Positions 10,584-19,460 of a stretch of 64,000 nucleotides of DNA are shown piece after piece; the first letter of the stretch is position 1, and each line of letters opens with the position of its first letter. The stretch covers positions 2,425,501-2,489,500 of the forward strand of contig NZ_CP150667.1 in NCBI RefSeq assembly GCF_038024065.1, in the 5' to 3' direction. Source of the stretch: Polaribacter sejongensis (GTDB taxonomy: Bacteria; Bacteroidota; Bacteroidia; Flavobacteriales; Flavobacteriaceae). The notes beneath the pieces were generated by a model, which did not search any database, was not told the DNA's origin, and worked only from the letters and a program-made list of their open reading frames with translations. Made by a program: the position numbers and the translations under genes.

Positions 10584-10684
10584 TCTGTACTTGTAATCTA
10601 AAATTATTCTGTTATCAAAGGTAGTTGATTATTTTTAATTGGTGTATCAAAATTCACAACTACCCTCGAAGACAAAGTTTCTTT

Positions 10685-11860
10685 TTATACTGTTGCTACT
10701 TTAGAAATTTTACCAACCTCTACCATAATAGCATGAATATCATCATCTTTTACTTCTTTTTGCTTATCTGCAGTACTTAAAAAAGCATCGTAAGCAACAT
10801 CTAGTTGAACTTTTGTTAACTCGTAACCAATCTTTTTAGCTCTGTATGCTAACGCTGCTCTACCACTTCTTGCAGTTAATACAATGGCACTTTCTGTAAC
10901 ACCAACATCTTCAGGATCCATAATCTCGTATGTCTCTCTGTTTTTTATAACTCCGTCTTGATGTATACCAGAACTATGCGCAAATGCATTTGCACCAACA
11001 ATTGCTTTGTTAGGTTGTACTGGCATTCCCATACTTTCTCTAACCATTATACTTGTATCATACAATAGTTTTGTATTGATACTTGTTTCTAGGTTTAAAT
11101 ATGGGTGTTGTTTTAACACCATTACCACTTCTTCTAAAGCTGTATTTCCTGCTCTTTCTCCGATACCATTAATTGTACACTCTATTTGACGAGCACCATT
11201 AATTACACCTGCAATAGAATTTGCAGTTGCCATACCTAAATCGTTATGACAGTGGCATGAAAGAATTACATTTTCTATTCCTTTTACGTTTTCACGTAAA
11301 TACTTAATTTTTGCTCCATATTCTTCTGGCAAACAATACCCCGTTGTATCTGGAATGTTTAACACAGTAGCACCTGCTTTAATAACAGCTTCACATACTC
11401 TTGCCAAATATTCATTATCTGTTCTACCTGCATCTTCTGCGTAAAACTCTACATCCTCTACAAAAGACTTTGAATAAGAAACAGCTTTTACAGCACGTTC
11501 TATTACTTTTTCTCTTGTTGAATTAAATTTGAATTGAATATGAGAATCACTTGTACCAATACCCGTATGAATTCTTGGGTATTTTGCATATTTTAGTGCT
11601 TCTGCAGCTACTTTAATATCATTTTCTACAGCTCTGGTTAAACCACAAACTGTAGCATTTTTTATAATTTTTGAAATCTCAGTTACTGAAATAAAATCTC
11701 CTGGGCTAGAAACCGGAAAACCAGCTTCAATTACATTTACACCCAACAAATCTAATCTTTCAGCAATTACCAATTTTTGTTTTGTATCTAACTTACACCC
11801 AGGGACCTGCTCCCCATCTCTCAATGTTGTATCAAAAATTTGAACCTTGTTATCTTGCAT
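10685..11860 (-). CDS. leuA: 2-isopropylmalate synthase, short form
   Basis: LeuA condenses acetyl-CoA with 2-oxoisovalerate to start leucine synthesis. The HMGL-like TIM barrel is clear: [13 protein letters not shown] with the metal aspartate, and [15 protein letters not shown] with the metal histidines. I place the start at the ATG at 11860, giving 391 residues; the frame opens at a TTG 33 nt earlier, but DTTLRDGEQ normally begins within about ten residues of the start. The protein ends after the linker subdomains and lacks the roughly 120-residue C-terminal leucine-binding domain of E. coli LeuA (523 residues), so direct leucine feedback through that domain is not possible. Citramalate or homocitrate synthase activity is less likely given leuB downstream. 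Confidence 0.92.
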   Translation of the reverse strand: MQDNKVQIFDTTLRDGEQVPGCKLDTKQKLVIAERLDLLGVNVIEAGFPVSSPGDFISVTEISKIIKNATVCGLTRAVENDIKVAAEALKYAKYPRIHTGIGTSDSHIQFKFNSTREKVIERAVKAVSYSKSFVEDVEFYAEDAGRTDNEYLARVCEAVIKAGATVLNIPDTTGYCLPEEYGAKIKYLRENVKGIENVILSCHCHNDLGMATANSIAGVINGARQIECTINGIGERAGNTALEEVVMVLKQHPYLNLETSINTKLLYDTSIMVRESMGMPVQPNKAIVGANAFAHSSGIHQDGVIKNRETYEIMDPEDVGVTESAIVLTARSGRAALAYRAKKIGYELTKVQLDVAYDAFLSTADKQKEVKDDDIHAIMVEVGKISKVATV

Positions 11861-11991
11861 AATATCTGTAAAGATTATCTTATTTAAACTCAAATGTATA
11901 TATCGAACTTAAAATAAATAGTTATTTTTACAGCTCCGTACGATTTCTAATATCACCTATAAAAACTTAAATATCTAATTACCAGTTTTTT

Positions 11992-13551
11992 ATGAGTAAA
12001 AATGTTACATTAGCCAATCAACAAAATGATGCTCTATTTGTTTTAATTAAGTCTTTAACTAAATCAGAAAAGAGGCAATTTAATTTATATGTAGGAAGAT
12101 TAGGTGGAAACATCGATGCTAAGTTTTTTTCTTTATTTAAATTTTTAGAAAAACTAAAGGTATATGATGAAAAAGTTATTATTGGCAGCGGAATTGTTTC
12201 TAAACAACAACTTTCTAACTTAAAGGCGCATTTATACAAACAAATTTTAATTAGTTTACGATTAAATCCTGCCCATAAAAATGTGCGAATTCAAATTAGA
12301 GAACAATTAGATTTTGCTACGGTATTATATCAAAAAGGACTCTACAAACAAAGTTTGAAACTTTTAGAAAAAGCTAAAAACATGGCTTTGGATAATGAAG
12401 AGAAAAATATAGCTTATGAAATTGTAGAACTAGAAAAAGTAATAGAAACACAATACATTACAAGGAGTTTAAGCAACAGAGCAAATCAACTATCTGTACA
12501 AGCAAAAGAACTAAGCCAAGACAATGTAATTGCTAGTAAACTTTCTAATTTATCTTTACAACTCTACAGTCATTTAATACAAAATGGCTATGTTAAAAAT
12601 GAAGAAGAATTACAGTTTGTTGAAAAATATTTTAGCGATAGAATGCCAAAGTACGATTATCAAAAGTTAGGTTTTCGTGAAAAATTATGGTTATACAAAG
12701 CACATCTTTGGCATAGTTTTTTGGTGCAAGATTTTTTATTAAGCTATAAATATGCTAAAAAATGTGTTGATTTATTTGACAGCCCAAAACTGATTAATAC
12801 ACACCCAGTTTTCTATTTAAAATCTAAAAACTACTTACTTGAAGCTTCTTTTTTAGTGAAAAAAGTTTCTACTTTTAAAAGAGAATTAACTCTTTTTGAA
12901 TCTGAAATAGATCAAAAAGAAATACCAATGAATACCAATACAGAACTATTAATTTTCTTGTATTTCTATTCTAATAAATTACACCTTCACTTTTTAGAAG
13001 GTTCTTTTGAAAAAGGAGAATATCTTGTTGACATTATTAATAATAAAATTGAAAAGTATAAAAATAGACTAGACAGTCATTTTATTGTTTTACTCTACTA
13101 CAAAATAGCTTGTTTGTATTTTGGAATGGGTAAAAACAAATTGTGTATTATTTATTTACAAAAAATAATTCGCTCTAAAAACATAGGTTCTGCAGAAGAT
13201 TTACAATGTTTTGCACGTATTTTAAACTTAATTGCACATTATGAATGTGGGTTAGATTACGATTTAGAAAGACAGTTTGTAGATACCTATAAGTTCTTAC
13301 TAAAAATGGAAAACCTACAAGAAGTTCAGAAAGTTTTTCTAACTTCTATTAGAGATTTAAGTGATGTTTTTCCGCATGAAATAAGGAGTGAGTTTAAGAA
13401 AATTCATGCCAAATTAAAAACGTTCGAAAATCATCCGTATGAAAAAAGAGCTTTCTTATATTTAGACATCTTATCTTGGTTAGAGAGCAAAATTCAAAAT
13501 AAACCGATTGCTTTAATTATTAAAGAAAAAATAAAACCAATTAGCAAATAA
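11992..13551 (+). CDS. Conserved helical-repeat protein of unknown function
   Basis: This 519-residue protein is predicted cytoplasmic, with no signal peptide or membrane segment. It is rich in Lys, Leu, Tyr and Phe, with repeated helical pairs such as LLEKAKNMALDNEEKNIAYEIVELEK and YYKIACLYFGMGKNKLCIIYLQKII that look like degenerate TPR units. The N-terminal segment (NDALFVLIKSLTKSEKRQF) is amphipathic. It is divergently transcribed from leuA, 131 nt from the leuA start, and lies upstream of the thr operon. I recognise no catalytic motif. A scaffold role is a guess from the fold only. Confidence 0.75.
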   Translation: MSKNVTLANQQNDALFVLIKSLTKSEKRQFNLYVGRLGGNIDAKFFSLFKFLEKLKVYDEKVIIGSGIVSKQQLSNLKAHLYKQILISLRLNPAHKNVRIQIREQLDFATVLYQKGLYKQSLKLLEKAKNMALDNEEKNIAYEIVELEKVIETQYITRSLSNRANQLSVQAKELSQDNVIASKLSNLSLQLYSHLIQNGYVKNEEELQFVEKYFSDRMPKYDYQKLGFREKLWLYKAHLWHSFLVQDFLLSYKYAKKCVDLFDSPKLINTHPVFYLKSKNYLLEASFLVKKVSTFKRELTLFESEIDQKEIPMNTNTELLIFLYFYSNKLHLHFLEGSFEKGEYLVDIINNKIEKYKNRLDSHFIVLLYYKIACLYFGMGKNKLCIIYLQKIIRSKNIGSAEDLQCFARILNLIAHYECGLDYDLERQFVDTYKFLLKMENLQEVQKVFLTSIRDLSDVFPHEIRSEFKKIHAKLKTFENHPYEKRAFLYLDILSWLESKIQNKPIALIIKEKIKPISK

Positions 13552-13655
13552 TATTAAAATTACATTAGAAATAGCTTATTTTTAATAATACTGCATAAAT
13601 CATTAAATTTTACGAAATAATCTCCATCAAAAGGGGAAATATTAAATAATACTCC

Positions 13656-13663
13656 TATTTTTG
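13656..13663 (+). promoter_or_regulatory. Candidate -7 box of the thr operon promoter
   Basis: TATTTTTG matches the Bacteroidota -7 consensus TAnnTTTG and would start transcription near 13670, about 58 nt before the thr leader ATG. I find no TTG at the expected -33 distance (17-23 nt spacer), so only half of the consensus is met. Confidence 0.45.
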
Positions 13664-13701
13664 CTTTGTGAGTTTATCTAATACACATATTAATTCTTCT
13701 A

Positions 13702-13719
13702 AAACTACCATCGTAGTTT
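13702..13719 (+). promoter_or_regulatory. RNA hairpin just upstream of the thr leader ORF
   Basis: AAACTAC and GTAGTTT form a perfect 7-bp stem with a CATC loop, ending 8 nt before the leader ATG. It could affect leader translation or transcriptional pausing. Its function is inferred from position alone. Confidence 0.5.
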
Positions 13720-13727
13720 ATACTTCT

Positions 13728-13769
13728 ATGCGCACAATTACACGCACAATTACAACAATTACCCTTTAG
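13728..13769 (+). CDS. thrL: thr operon leader peptide (13 aa, Thr/Ile-rich)
   Basis: ATG at 13728 opens the frame MRTITRTITTITL and ends at TAG (13767-13769). Six Thr and three Ile codons are nine of 13, the same bias as enteric ThrL, whose attenuator reads threonyl- and isoleucyl-tRNA charging. It lies 98 nt upstream of thrA. The frame stays open upstream to a GTG at 13668, but that codon coincides with the predicted transcription start. Unlike the ilv leader, there is no U-tract terminator downstream, so the mechanism is unclear. The symbol is by analogy. Confidence 0.75.
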   Translation: MRTITRTITTITL

Positions 13770-13805
13770 GGGTTCTACTATATTCATATCACCACAGGTT
13801 ATATA

Positions 13806-13829
13806 TTGTTTCGAATAAAAACGAAACAA
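13806..13829 (+). promoter_or_regulatory. Hairpin between the thr leader and thrA
   Basis: TTGTTTCG (13806-13813) pairs with CGAAACAA (13822-13829) across an 8-nt A-rich loop. It ends 38 nt before the thrA ATG. It is followed by ACTCAAAAAAA rather than Ts, so it is not a standard terminator on the sense strand. It may act at translation or as a remnant attenuator stem. Confidence 0.5.
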
Positions 13830-13867
13830 ACTCAAAAAAATTTAATTACTCAAACTATTCATTAAAA

Positions 13868-16306
13868 ATGAAAGTATTAAAATTTGGCGGTTCATCTGTC
13901 GCAAGTTCAGAGAAAATACAAAAAGTCTTAGCTATTGTTGAGGCTGCATCTAAAAAAGAAAAAATAGCCGTAGTAGTTTCTGCATTCGGAAAAACTACCG
14001 ATAAATTATTAGCTGGTGCTAATGAAGCTTTAGAAGACATTACCACAGCTAAAGAACTTCTAGGAACTGTTAAAGAACTTCATTTTGAAGTAATTGATGA
14101 TTTAATTGCTAAAAACAAAAAAGAAGTTCACGAAGAAGTTACCTATTTATTTGATAGATTATTATCTATTTACGAAGGTGTTTTCTTACTACAAGAATTA
14201 TCTGACAAAACATTAGCAAAAGTATATAGTTTTGGAGAAAGACTTTCTTCTTACATTATTGCAAATGCTGCAAAAGAATTGTTTGATGCAGACCATAAAG
14301 AAAGTAGAGAATTAATCATTACTAATAATGAGTATTTAAATGCGCAGGTAAACTTTAAAGTCACTAATAATAATATTACTTCATTTTTTGAAGAAAACAA
14401 ACATCAAGTTGTTGTTTTAGGTGGTTTTATCTCTTCTAATGTTTTTGAAGAAACAACTACTTTAGGTAGAGGTGGTTCTGATTTTACTGCTGCCATTTAC
14501 GCTGCAGCTTTAGAAGCGAATGAATTGCAAATCTGGACAGACGTTTCTGGTATGTTTACTGCAAACCCTAGAGTTGTAAAACAAGCATATCCTATTTCAG
14601 AAATTTCTTACGAAGAAGCAATGGAATTGTCACACTTTGGTGCAAAAGTTTTATATCCACCAACAATTCAACCTGCTTTAAGAAAAGGAATTGCTATTCG
14701 TATTAAAAACACGTTCGAACCAGAAAGTGCTGGAACATTGATTTGCAAACACCCAGAAAACGGTAATGAAGTAAAAGGTATTTCTCACATAGAAGATATT
14801 AGCTTAATTACTTTAGAAGGTGGTGGAATGGTTGGAATTCCAGGTTTTTCTAAACGCTTGTTTGAAACTCTTTCTGTTGCTAAAATAAATGTTGTTTTTA
14901 TTACACAAGCTTCATCAGAACACTCTATTTGTGTAGGGGTTTTTGAAAACGATGCTGCAAAAGCGAAAGAACTTTTAGACGACACTTTTAGTATAGAAAT
15001 AGACAAGAAAAAAATAAAACCAATTATTATTGAAAGTAATTTAGCAATTATTGCCGTGGTTGGTGAAAGCATGAAAAACTACCAAGGTTTAAGCGGACAA
15101 ATGTTTAGCGCCTTAGGAAGAAACAATGTAAACGTGAGAGCAATCGCACAAGGTTCATCAGAAAAAAATATCTCTGCAGTTATTAACAAATATGATGCAA
15201 AGAAAGCTTTAAACACGTTACATGAGCAATTCTTTGAAGAAAGAACGAAACAGTTAAACTTATTTGTAACAGGTGTTGGTAATGTTGGTGAGCGCTTTTT
15301 AGCACAAATTCATCAACAAAAAAAGTTCTTAAAAGAAAACTTAAAGTTAAGTATTAATGTTATCGGAATTGCGAATTCTAGAAAAATGGCTTTCGATGAT
15401 AATGGTATCGATCTAAATAATTGGAAAGAAGCTTTAGAAAACGGAGAACCTACAACTTTAGATAGTTTTCATAAAAAAGTTAAAGAAAGTAATCATATAA
15501 ATAGTGTTTTTATAGATAACACTGCAAACCAGCAGGTTTCTGAAATCTATGAAAAATACTTACGTGATAGCATTTCTGTAGTAACTTGTAATAAAATTGC
15601 TTGTGCTTCTAGCTTTGATAATTATAAAACCTTAAAACAAGTTTCTAGAAAGTACAATGCTTCTTTCTTATTCGAAACTAATGTTGGTGCAGGTTTACCA
15701 ATTATTGACACACTTAAAAATTTAATCAACTCTGGCGATAGAGTCAATAAAATTCAGGCTGTGTTATCTGGAAGTTTAAATTTTGTATTCAATAATTTTA
15801 ATGCTGATTCTACTTTTCATGATGTTGTTGCGGCAGCTCAAAAAGAAGGATATACAGAACCAGATCCAAAAATTGATTTAAGTGGTGTAGATGTTGCTAG
15901 AAAAATCTTAATTTTAGCGAGAGAAAGTGGCTATAAAATGGAATTAGAAGACATTGCAAAAAATGCCTTTTTACCTGAAGAAAGCTTAAACACAGACAAT
16001 AATGATGATTTTTATGCGTCATTAACAAAGAACGAAGCTCATTTTCAAAATATATTTAAAGAAGCAAACGATAAAGATTGTCGTTTAAAATATGTAGCTG
16101 AATTTGTAGATGGAAAAGCAAATGTTGGTTTACAACACATTCCGTCTGATCATCCTTTTTATAACTTAGAAGGAAGTGACAATATTGTATTGTTCTTTAC
16201 AGACAGATATCCAGAAAACCCTTTAATTATAAAAGGAGCTGGTGCTGGTGCAGATGTTACCGCTTCTGGTATTTTTGCTGATGTAATTAGAATTGCTAAC
16301 AAATAA
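13868..16306 (+). CDS. thrA: Bifunctional aspartate kinase / homoserine dehydrogenase I
   Basis: The protein phosphorylates aspartate and reduces aspartate semialdehyde to homoserine, the first and third steps to threonine. It has 812 residues, like enteric ThrA (820). The kinase domain opens with MKVLKFGGSSVASSEKI and has GRGGSDFTA near residue 200. Paired ACT domains follow around residues 310-460 (the threonine-sensing region), with NVNVRAIAQGSSEKNIS. The homoserine dehydrogenase starts near residue 465 with the Rossmann motif FVTGVGNVGERFLAQ and contains NVGAGLPIIDTL and the segment around GYTEPDPKIDLSG. It is first in thrA-thrB-thrC, behind the Thr/Ile-rich leader. Confidence 0.97.
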   Translation: MKVLKFGGSSVASSEKIQKVLAIVEAASKKEKIAVVVSAFGKTTDKLLAGANEALEDITTAKELLGTVKELHFEVIDDLIAKNKKEVHEEVTYLFDRLLSIYEGVFLLQELSDKTLAKVYSFGERLSSYIIANAAKELFDADHKESRELIITNNEYLNAQVNFKVTNNNITSFFEENKHQVVVLGGFISSNVFEETTTLGRGGSDFTAAIYAAALEANELQIWTDVSGMFTANPRVVKQAYPISEISYEEAMELSHFGAKVLYPPTIQPALRKGIAIRIKNTFEPESAGTLICKHPENGNEVKGISHIEDISLITLEGGGMVGIPGFSKRLFETLSVAKINVVFITQASSEHSICVGVFENDAAKAKELLDDTFSIEIDKKKIKPIIIESNLAIIAVVGESMKNYQGLSGQMFSALGRNNVNVRAIAQGSSEKNISAVINKYDAKKALNTLHEQFFEERTKQLNLFVTGVGNVGERFLAQIHQQKKFLKENLKLSINVIGIANSRKMAFDDNGIDLNNWKEALENGEPTTLDSFHKKVKESNHINSVFIDNTANQQVSEIYEKYLRDSISVVTCNKIACASSFDNYKTLKQVSRKYNASFLFETNVGAGLPIIDTLKNLINSGDRVNKIQAVLSGSLNFVFNNFNADSTFHDVVAAAQKEGYTEPDPKIDLSGVDVARKILILARESGYKMELEDIAKNAFLPEESLNTDNNDDFYASLTKNEAHFQNIFKEANDKDCRLKYVAEFVDGKANVGLQHIPSDHPFYNLEGSDNIVLFFTDRYPENPLIIKGAGAGADVTASGIFADVIRIANK

Positions 16307-16328
16307 AAAAGTATTCAGTAAGCAGTCA

Positions 16329-16372
16329 CAGTTTTCAGTTAGCAACTGACTGGAAACCGAGACTGAAAACTG
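16329..16372. repeat. Inverted repeat in the thrA-thrB gap
   Basis: Arms CAGTTTTCAGT (16329-16339) and ACTGAAAACTG (16362-16372) are perfect 11-mers flanking a 22-nt spacer that itself holds related CAACTGACTGGAAACCGAGACTG-like text. It fills most of the 82-nt gap and resembles a dispersed palindromic unit inserted within the operon. There is no T-tract, so read-through to thrB is expected. Confidence 0.6.
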
Positions 16373-16388
16373 CAAACTAAAAAAAAAT

Positions 16389-17318
16389 ATGGATTATTTA
16401 AAAATATTTGCTCCTGCTACTGTTGCTAATGTTTCTTGCGGATTTGATTCCCTCGGTTTTGCTGTAGATGAAATTGGAGACGAAATGACATTTACTAAAA
16501 CAACAGAGAAAGGTGTTAAAATAACCAATATTACAGGCGCAGACTTAACGTATGATGTAGATGAAAATGCTGCAAGTGCAGTTGTTAAAAAAATACTGAA
16601 TGAAGCAAATGCCGATTTCGGAATTGAATTAACAATTCATAAAGGGTTTTCTCCAGGAAGCGGACTAGGAAGTTCTGCTGCGAGTGCTGCAGGTGCTGCT
16701 TTTGGCGCCAATCAATTATTAGGGAATATTTATTCTGATTTAGAATTGACTAAATTTGCTATGTATGGTGAAGAAGTTGCCTGTGGAACTCCAATAGCAG
16801 ACAATGTTTCTGCAGCAATATATGGAGGTTTTGTATTAGTACGAAGCTATCATCCTTTAGAAATTATAAAATTACCGGTTCCGAGTGAATTGAGAGTTGT
16901 AGCAATTCATCCGCAGGTAGAAGTAAAAACAAAAGATGCTAGAGACGTTTTACCTACAGAAATTGCATTGAAAGATGCAGTTACGCAATGGGCAAATGTT
17001 GGTGGTTTAATTAGCGGTTTATATTCTGATAATTACAACTTAATCAGCAATTCATTAGTAGATATTATTGTTGAACCTCATCGTAAAAAATTAATTCCGT
17101 TTTTTGACGACGTTAAAAACGCAGCAATTAAAGCGGGTGCTTTAGGAGCGGGAATTAGTGGTTCTGGCCCTACAATTTTTGCACTTTGTAAAGGTGATGC
17201 AATTGCCAAAGATGTTTACAAAAGCATCGAAGAGAGTTATAAAAATACTGGTATTGACTTTGAAATGTTTATTTCTAAAGTGAATCATGAAGGAATGAAA
17301 ATAATAAATAGTAATTAA
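16389..17318 (+). CDS. thrB: Homoserine kinase
   Basis: ThrB phosphorylates homoserine to O-phosphohomoserine. It has 309 residues and is a GHMP-family kinase. The ATP-binding loop FSPGSGLGSSAASAAGAAFG is near residue 93, the N-terminal ATVANVSCGFDSLGFAVD motif is typical of ThrB, and the C-terminal GHMP motif GALGAGISGSGPTIFAL is intact. It sits between thrA and thrC on the same strand; both gaps hold short dispersed repeats rather than promoters I can recognise. Confidence 0.96.
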   Translation: MDYLKIFAPATVANVSCGFDSLGFAVDEIGDEMTFTKTTEKGVKITNITGADLTYDVDENAASAVVKKILNEANADFGIELTIHKGFSPGSGLGSSAASAAGAAFGANQLLGNIYSDLELTKFAMYGEEVACGTPIADNVSAAIYGGFVLVRSYHPLEIIKLPVPSELRVVAIHPQVEVKTKDARDVLPTEIALKDAVTQWANVGGLISGLYSDNYNLISNSLVDIIVEPHRKKLIPFFDDVKNAAIKAGALGAGISGSGPTIFALCKGDAIAKDVYKSIEESYKNTGIDFEMFISKVNHEGMKIINSN

Positions 17319-17319
17319 T

Positions 17320-17393
17320 CGTCATTACAAAGGAAGAATAACAGAAGTAATCTCTTTCTAACAAACAGATTGCTTCGTTGCTCTCGCAATGAC
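17320..17393. repeat. Dispersed palindromic repeat in the thrB-thrC gap
   Basis: The 74-nt unit starts CGTCATTACAAAGGAAG and ends GCTCTCGCAATGAC, so its ends are inverted (GTCATT / AATGAC). It contains AGTAATCTC and AGATTGCTTCGTTG, the text of the widespread GTCATTGCGAGGA-type intergenic repeat known in many bacterial genomes. It occupies almost the whole gap between the two thr genes. Confidence 0.65.
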
Positions 17394-17408
17394 TAATAAA
17401 CATACAAA

Positions 17409-18692
17409 ATGAACTATTACAGTTTACACCATAAATCGCCAAAATCTACTTTTAAAAATGCAGTTGTAGAAGGCTTAGCTAAAGATAGAGGAATTTATTT
17501 TCCAGATAACATTCAGCAACTTTCTAAAGATTTTATCGAAAATATTTCCGATTACACAAATCACGAAATCGCTTACGAAGTAATAAAACAATTTGTTGGA
17601 GATGAAATTCCTGCGGACAAATTAAAAGAGATTGTAGCAAATACGGTTTCTTTCGATTTTCCTTTGGTAAAAGTTGATGATAATATTGCTTCTTTAGAAT
17701 TGTTTCATGGTCCAACTATGGCTTTTAAAGACGTTGGTGCAAAATTCATGGCACAATGCTTAGAATACTTTAACAAAAATAGTGATGATGAAGTTACTGT
17801 TTTAGTTGCTACTTCCGGAGATACCGGTGGTGCAGTTGCAAATGGTTTTTTAGGAGCAAAAGGCGTAAATGTGGTTATTTTATATCCTTCTGGTAAAGTA
17901 AGTGATATTCAAGAAAAACAATTAACAACTTTAGGTCAAAATATTACCGCATTAGAAGTAGATGGTGTTTTTGATGATTGCCAGGAAATGGTAAAAACTG
18001 CTTTTTTAGATGAAGAAATCACCAAAACATTAACCTCAGCAAACTCTATAAACGTTGCGCGTTGGTTGCCACAAATGTTTTACTTTTTCTTTGCGTATAA
18101 AGAATTACACAAAAAACATAAAGACATCATATTTTCTGTTCCTAGCGGAAATTTTGGAAATATCTGCGCAGGAATCATGGCTCAAAAATTAGGATTGCCA
18201 ATTAAACACTTTGTAGCTTCTACAAATGTGAATGATACGGTTCCTAATTATTTAGTTGATGGCGTTTACAAACCAAAACCATCTAAAGCCACCATTTCTA
18301 ACGCTATGGACGTTGGTAACCCAAGTAACTTCATTAGAATACAAGAATTATTCAATAATGATTTAGAGGCTCTTAAAAGCGCTTTTTCTTCGTATAGTTT
18401 TTCTGATGATGAAACGCGTGCTACTATGAAAGAAATTTATGCAAATTCTGGTTACGTTGCAGATCCTCATGGAGCAGTTGGTTATTTAGGATTGAAAAAA
18501 CACGGTTTAAAAGAAAATGAATTTGGTGTTTTCTTAGAAACTGCTCATCCTGTGAAATTTTTAGACGTTGTGGAAGAAACGCTACCTGTTAAAGTTGCAA
18601 TTCCGGAACAAATTAAGAAAGTGATAAATAATAAAAAAGTAGCTTTTAAAGCCTCTAACTACCAAGACTTAAAAGATTTTCTTTTAAAGTAA
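17409..18692 (+). CDS. thrC: Threonine synthase
   Basis: ThrC converts O-phosphohomoserine to threonine with PLP. It has 427 residues. The PLP lysine lies in GPTMAFKDVGAKFMAQ near residue 107, and VATSGDTGGAVANGF is the phosphate-binding and substrate loop. The N-terminal YYSLHHKSPKSTFKNAVVEGLAKDRG pattern is that of the ThrC family. It is the last gene of the thr operon and is followed by a bidirectional terminator. Its product feeds IlvA, encoded by the neighbouring divergent ilv operon. Confidence 0.96.
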   Translation: MNYYSLHHKSPKSTFKNAVVEGLAKDRGIYFPDNIQQLSKDFIENISDYTNHEIAYEVIKQFVGDEIPADKLKEIVANTVSFDFPLVKVDDNIASLELFHGPTMAFKDVGAKFMAQCLEYFNKNSDDEVTVLVATSGDTGGAVANGFLGAKGVNVVILYPSGKVSDIQEKQLTTLGQNITALEVDGVFDDCQEMVKTAFLDEEITKTLTSANSINVARWLPQMFYFFFAYKELHKKHKDIIFSVPSGNFGNICAGIMAQKLGLPIKHFVASTNVNDTVPNYLVDGVYKPKPSKATISNAMDVGNPSNFIRIQELFNNDLEALKSAFSSYSFSDDETRATMKEIYANSGYVADPHGAVGYLGLKKHGLKENEFGVFLETAHPVKFLDVVEETLPVKVAIPEQIKKVINNKKVAFKASNYQDLKDFLLK

Positions 18693-18695
18693 AAT

Positions 18696-18730
18696 AAAAA
18701 AAGGATAACATTAATTTGCTATCCTTTTTT
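18696..18730. terminator. Bidirectional terminator between thrC and the VOC gene
   Basis: AAAAAAAGGATA pairs with TATCCTTTTTT around a 12-nt loop, with A- and T-runs on the outer sides. It starts 4 nt after the thrC stop and ends 14 nt before the end of the convergent gene, so it can serve both. Confidence 0.85.
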
Positions 18731-18743
18731 GTTTTTATATTTT

Positions 18744-19142
18744 TTATTTCTTGGCATTTACCATCCAATTTATACCAAATTCATCTGTACACCTTCCATA
18801 AAAACCCCATTCCTTTTCTCCGAATCCGGTATGCGTAATTCCATTTTTAGATAAATCATTAAAAACAGACTCCGCTTCATGTTTGTCGTTAAAATCAACA
18901 CTCATATGAACCTGATTTCCTGAATTTATTGGTGTATCTGGCGCAGCATCATAAGCCATAAAACCTACACCCTTACCCCTTAACTCTGCGTGCTGTAACT
19001 TTTTTCTATACGAAGAAGGAACGTCTATTTTTTTATCCTCGTAAGTTGTTTTGTTTTCTATTTTTGCGTTAAATAATTCTCCATAAAAACTTAATGCTTC
19101 CTGACAATTTCCATTAAATGCTAAATATGATTGTACTTTCAT
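18744..19142 (-). CDS. VOC-family protein, PhnB / 3-demethylubiquinone methyltransferase-like
   Basis: This 132-residue protein has a beta-alpha-beta-beta-beta fold pattern. Typical PhnB-like signatures are YLAFNGNCQEALSFYGELF at the start, HMSVDFNDKHEAESVFNDLS in the middle and a C-terminal GFYGRCTDEFGINWMVN. This glyoxalase/bleomycin-resistance superfamily includes many proteins of unknown substrate, and the PhnB-like branch has no clear enzymatic role. It is transcribed alone, convergent with thrC. Confidence 0.8.
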   Translation of the reverse strand: MKVQSYLAFNGNCQEALSFYGELFNAKIENKTTYEDKKIDVPSSYRKKLQHAELRGKGVGFMAYDAAPDTPINSGNQVHMSVDFNDKHEAESVFNDLSKNGITHTGFGEKEWGFYGRCTDEFGINWMVNAKK

Positions 19143-19369
19143 GTTTATAAATTTTAAAGATTAATATTCTATTTCCTTACAAAAATAAAGTTTATGTAGA
19201 ATCCCTTTTAACTGAGATGATATTTATATTAACGTTATCTGTTTAATAAACTTGAAACTAAAAGACTAAAAAAGAGACACAAAACATCAAAAACACAACA
19301 ACATTTAATACAGTGTCTAACTTACAAACTATTAAAGAGATTTAAATAGTAACTTTGGATGCAATAGTC

Positions 19370-19415
19370 ATCACCTTTTAAATAACCGCAATTATATCTG
19401 CTAAAAAAAGGTGAT
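19370..19415 (+). promoter_or_regulatory. Stem-loop in the 318-nt gap before the CBM9-like gene
   Basis: ATCACCTTTT (19370-19379) pairs with AAAAGGTGAT (19406-19415) around a 26-nt loop. A -7-like TAACTTTG lies at 19350-19357, just upstream, without a recognisable -33 TTG. If that box is used, the stem is at the very 5' end of the transcript, about 45 nt before the ATG. I see no other feature between 19143 and 19460. Confidence 0.4.
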
Positions 19416-19460
19416 ATTTCTACATTCCAAGAAAATAAATTTGACACCATAAAACTACAA

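Noticed and set aside
11860..11893. TTG start for leuA adding 11 residues
   Set aside because: The ATG at 11860 puts DTTLRDGEQ at the distance usual for LeuA. The extra residues resemble nothing in the family.
13806..13829. Thr attenuator terminator
   Set aside because: The stem is good but is followed by ACTCAAAAAAA, with no T-run on the sense strand. I therefore list it only as a hairpin.
19370..19415. Riboswitch before the CBM9-like gene
   Set aside because: Only a single stem is visible and no known riboswitch core is present.
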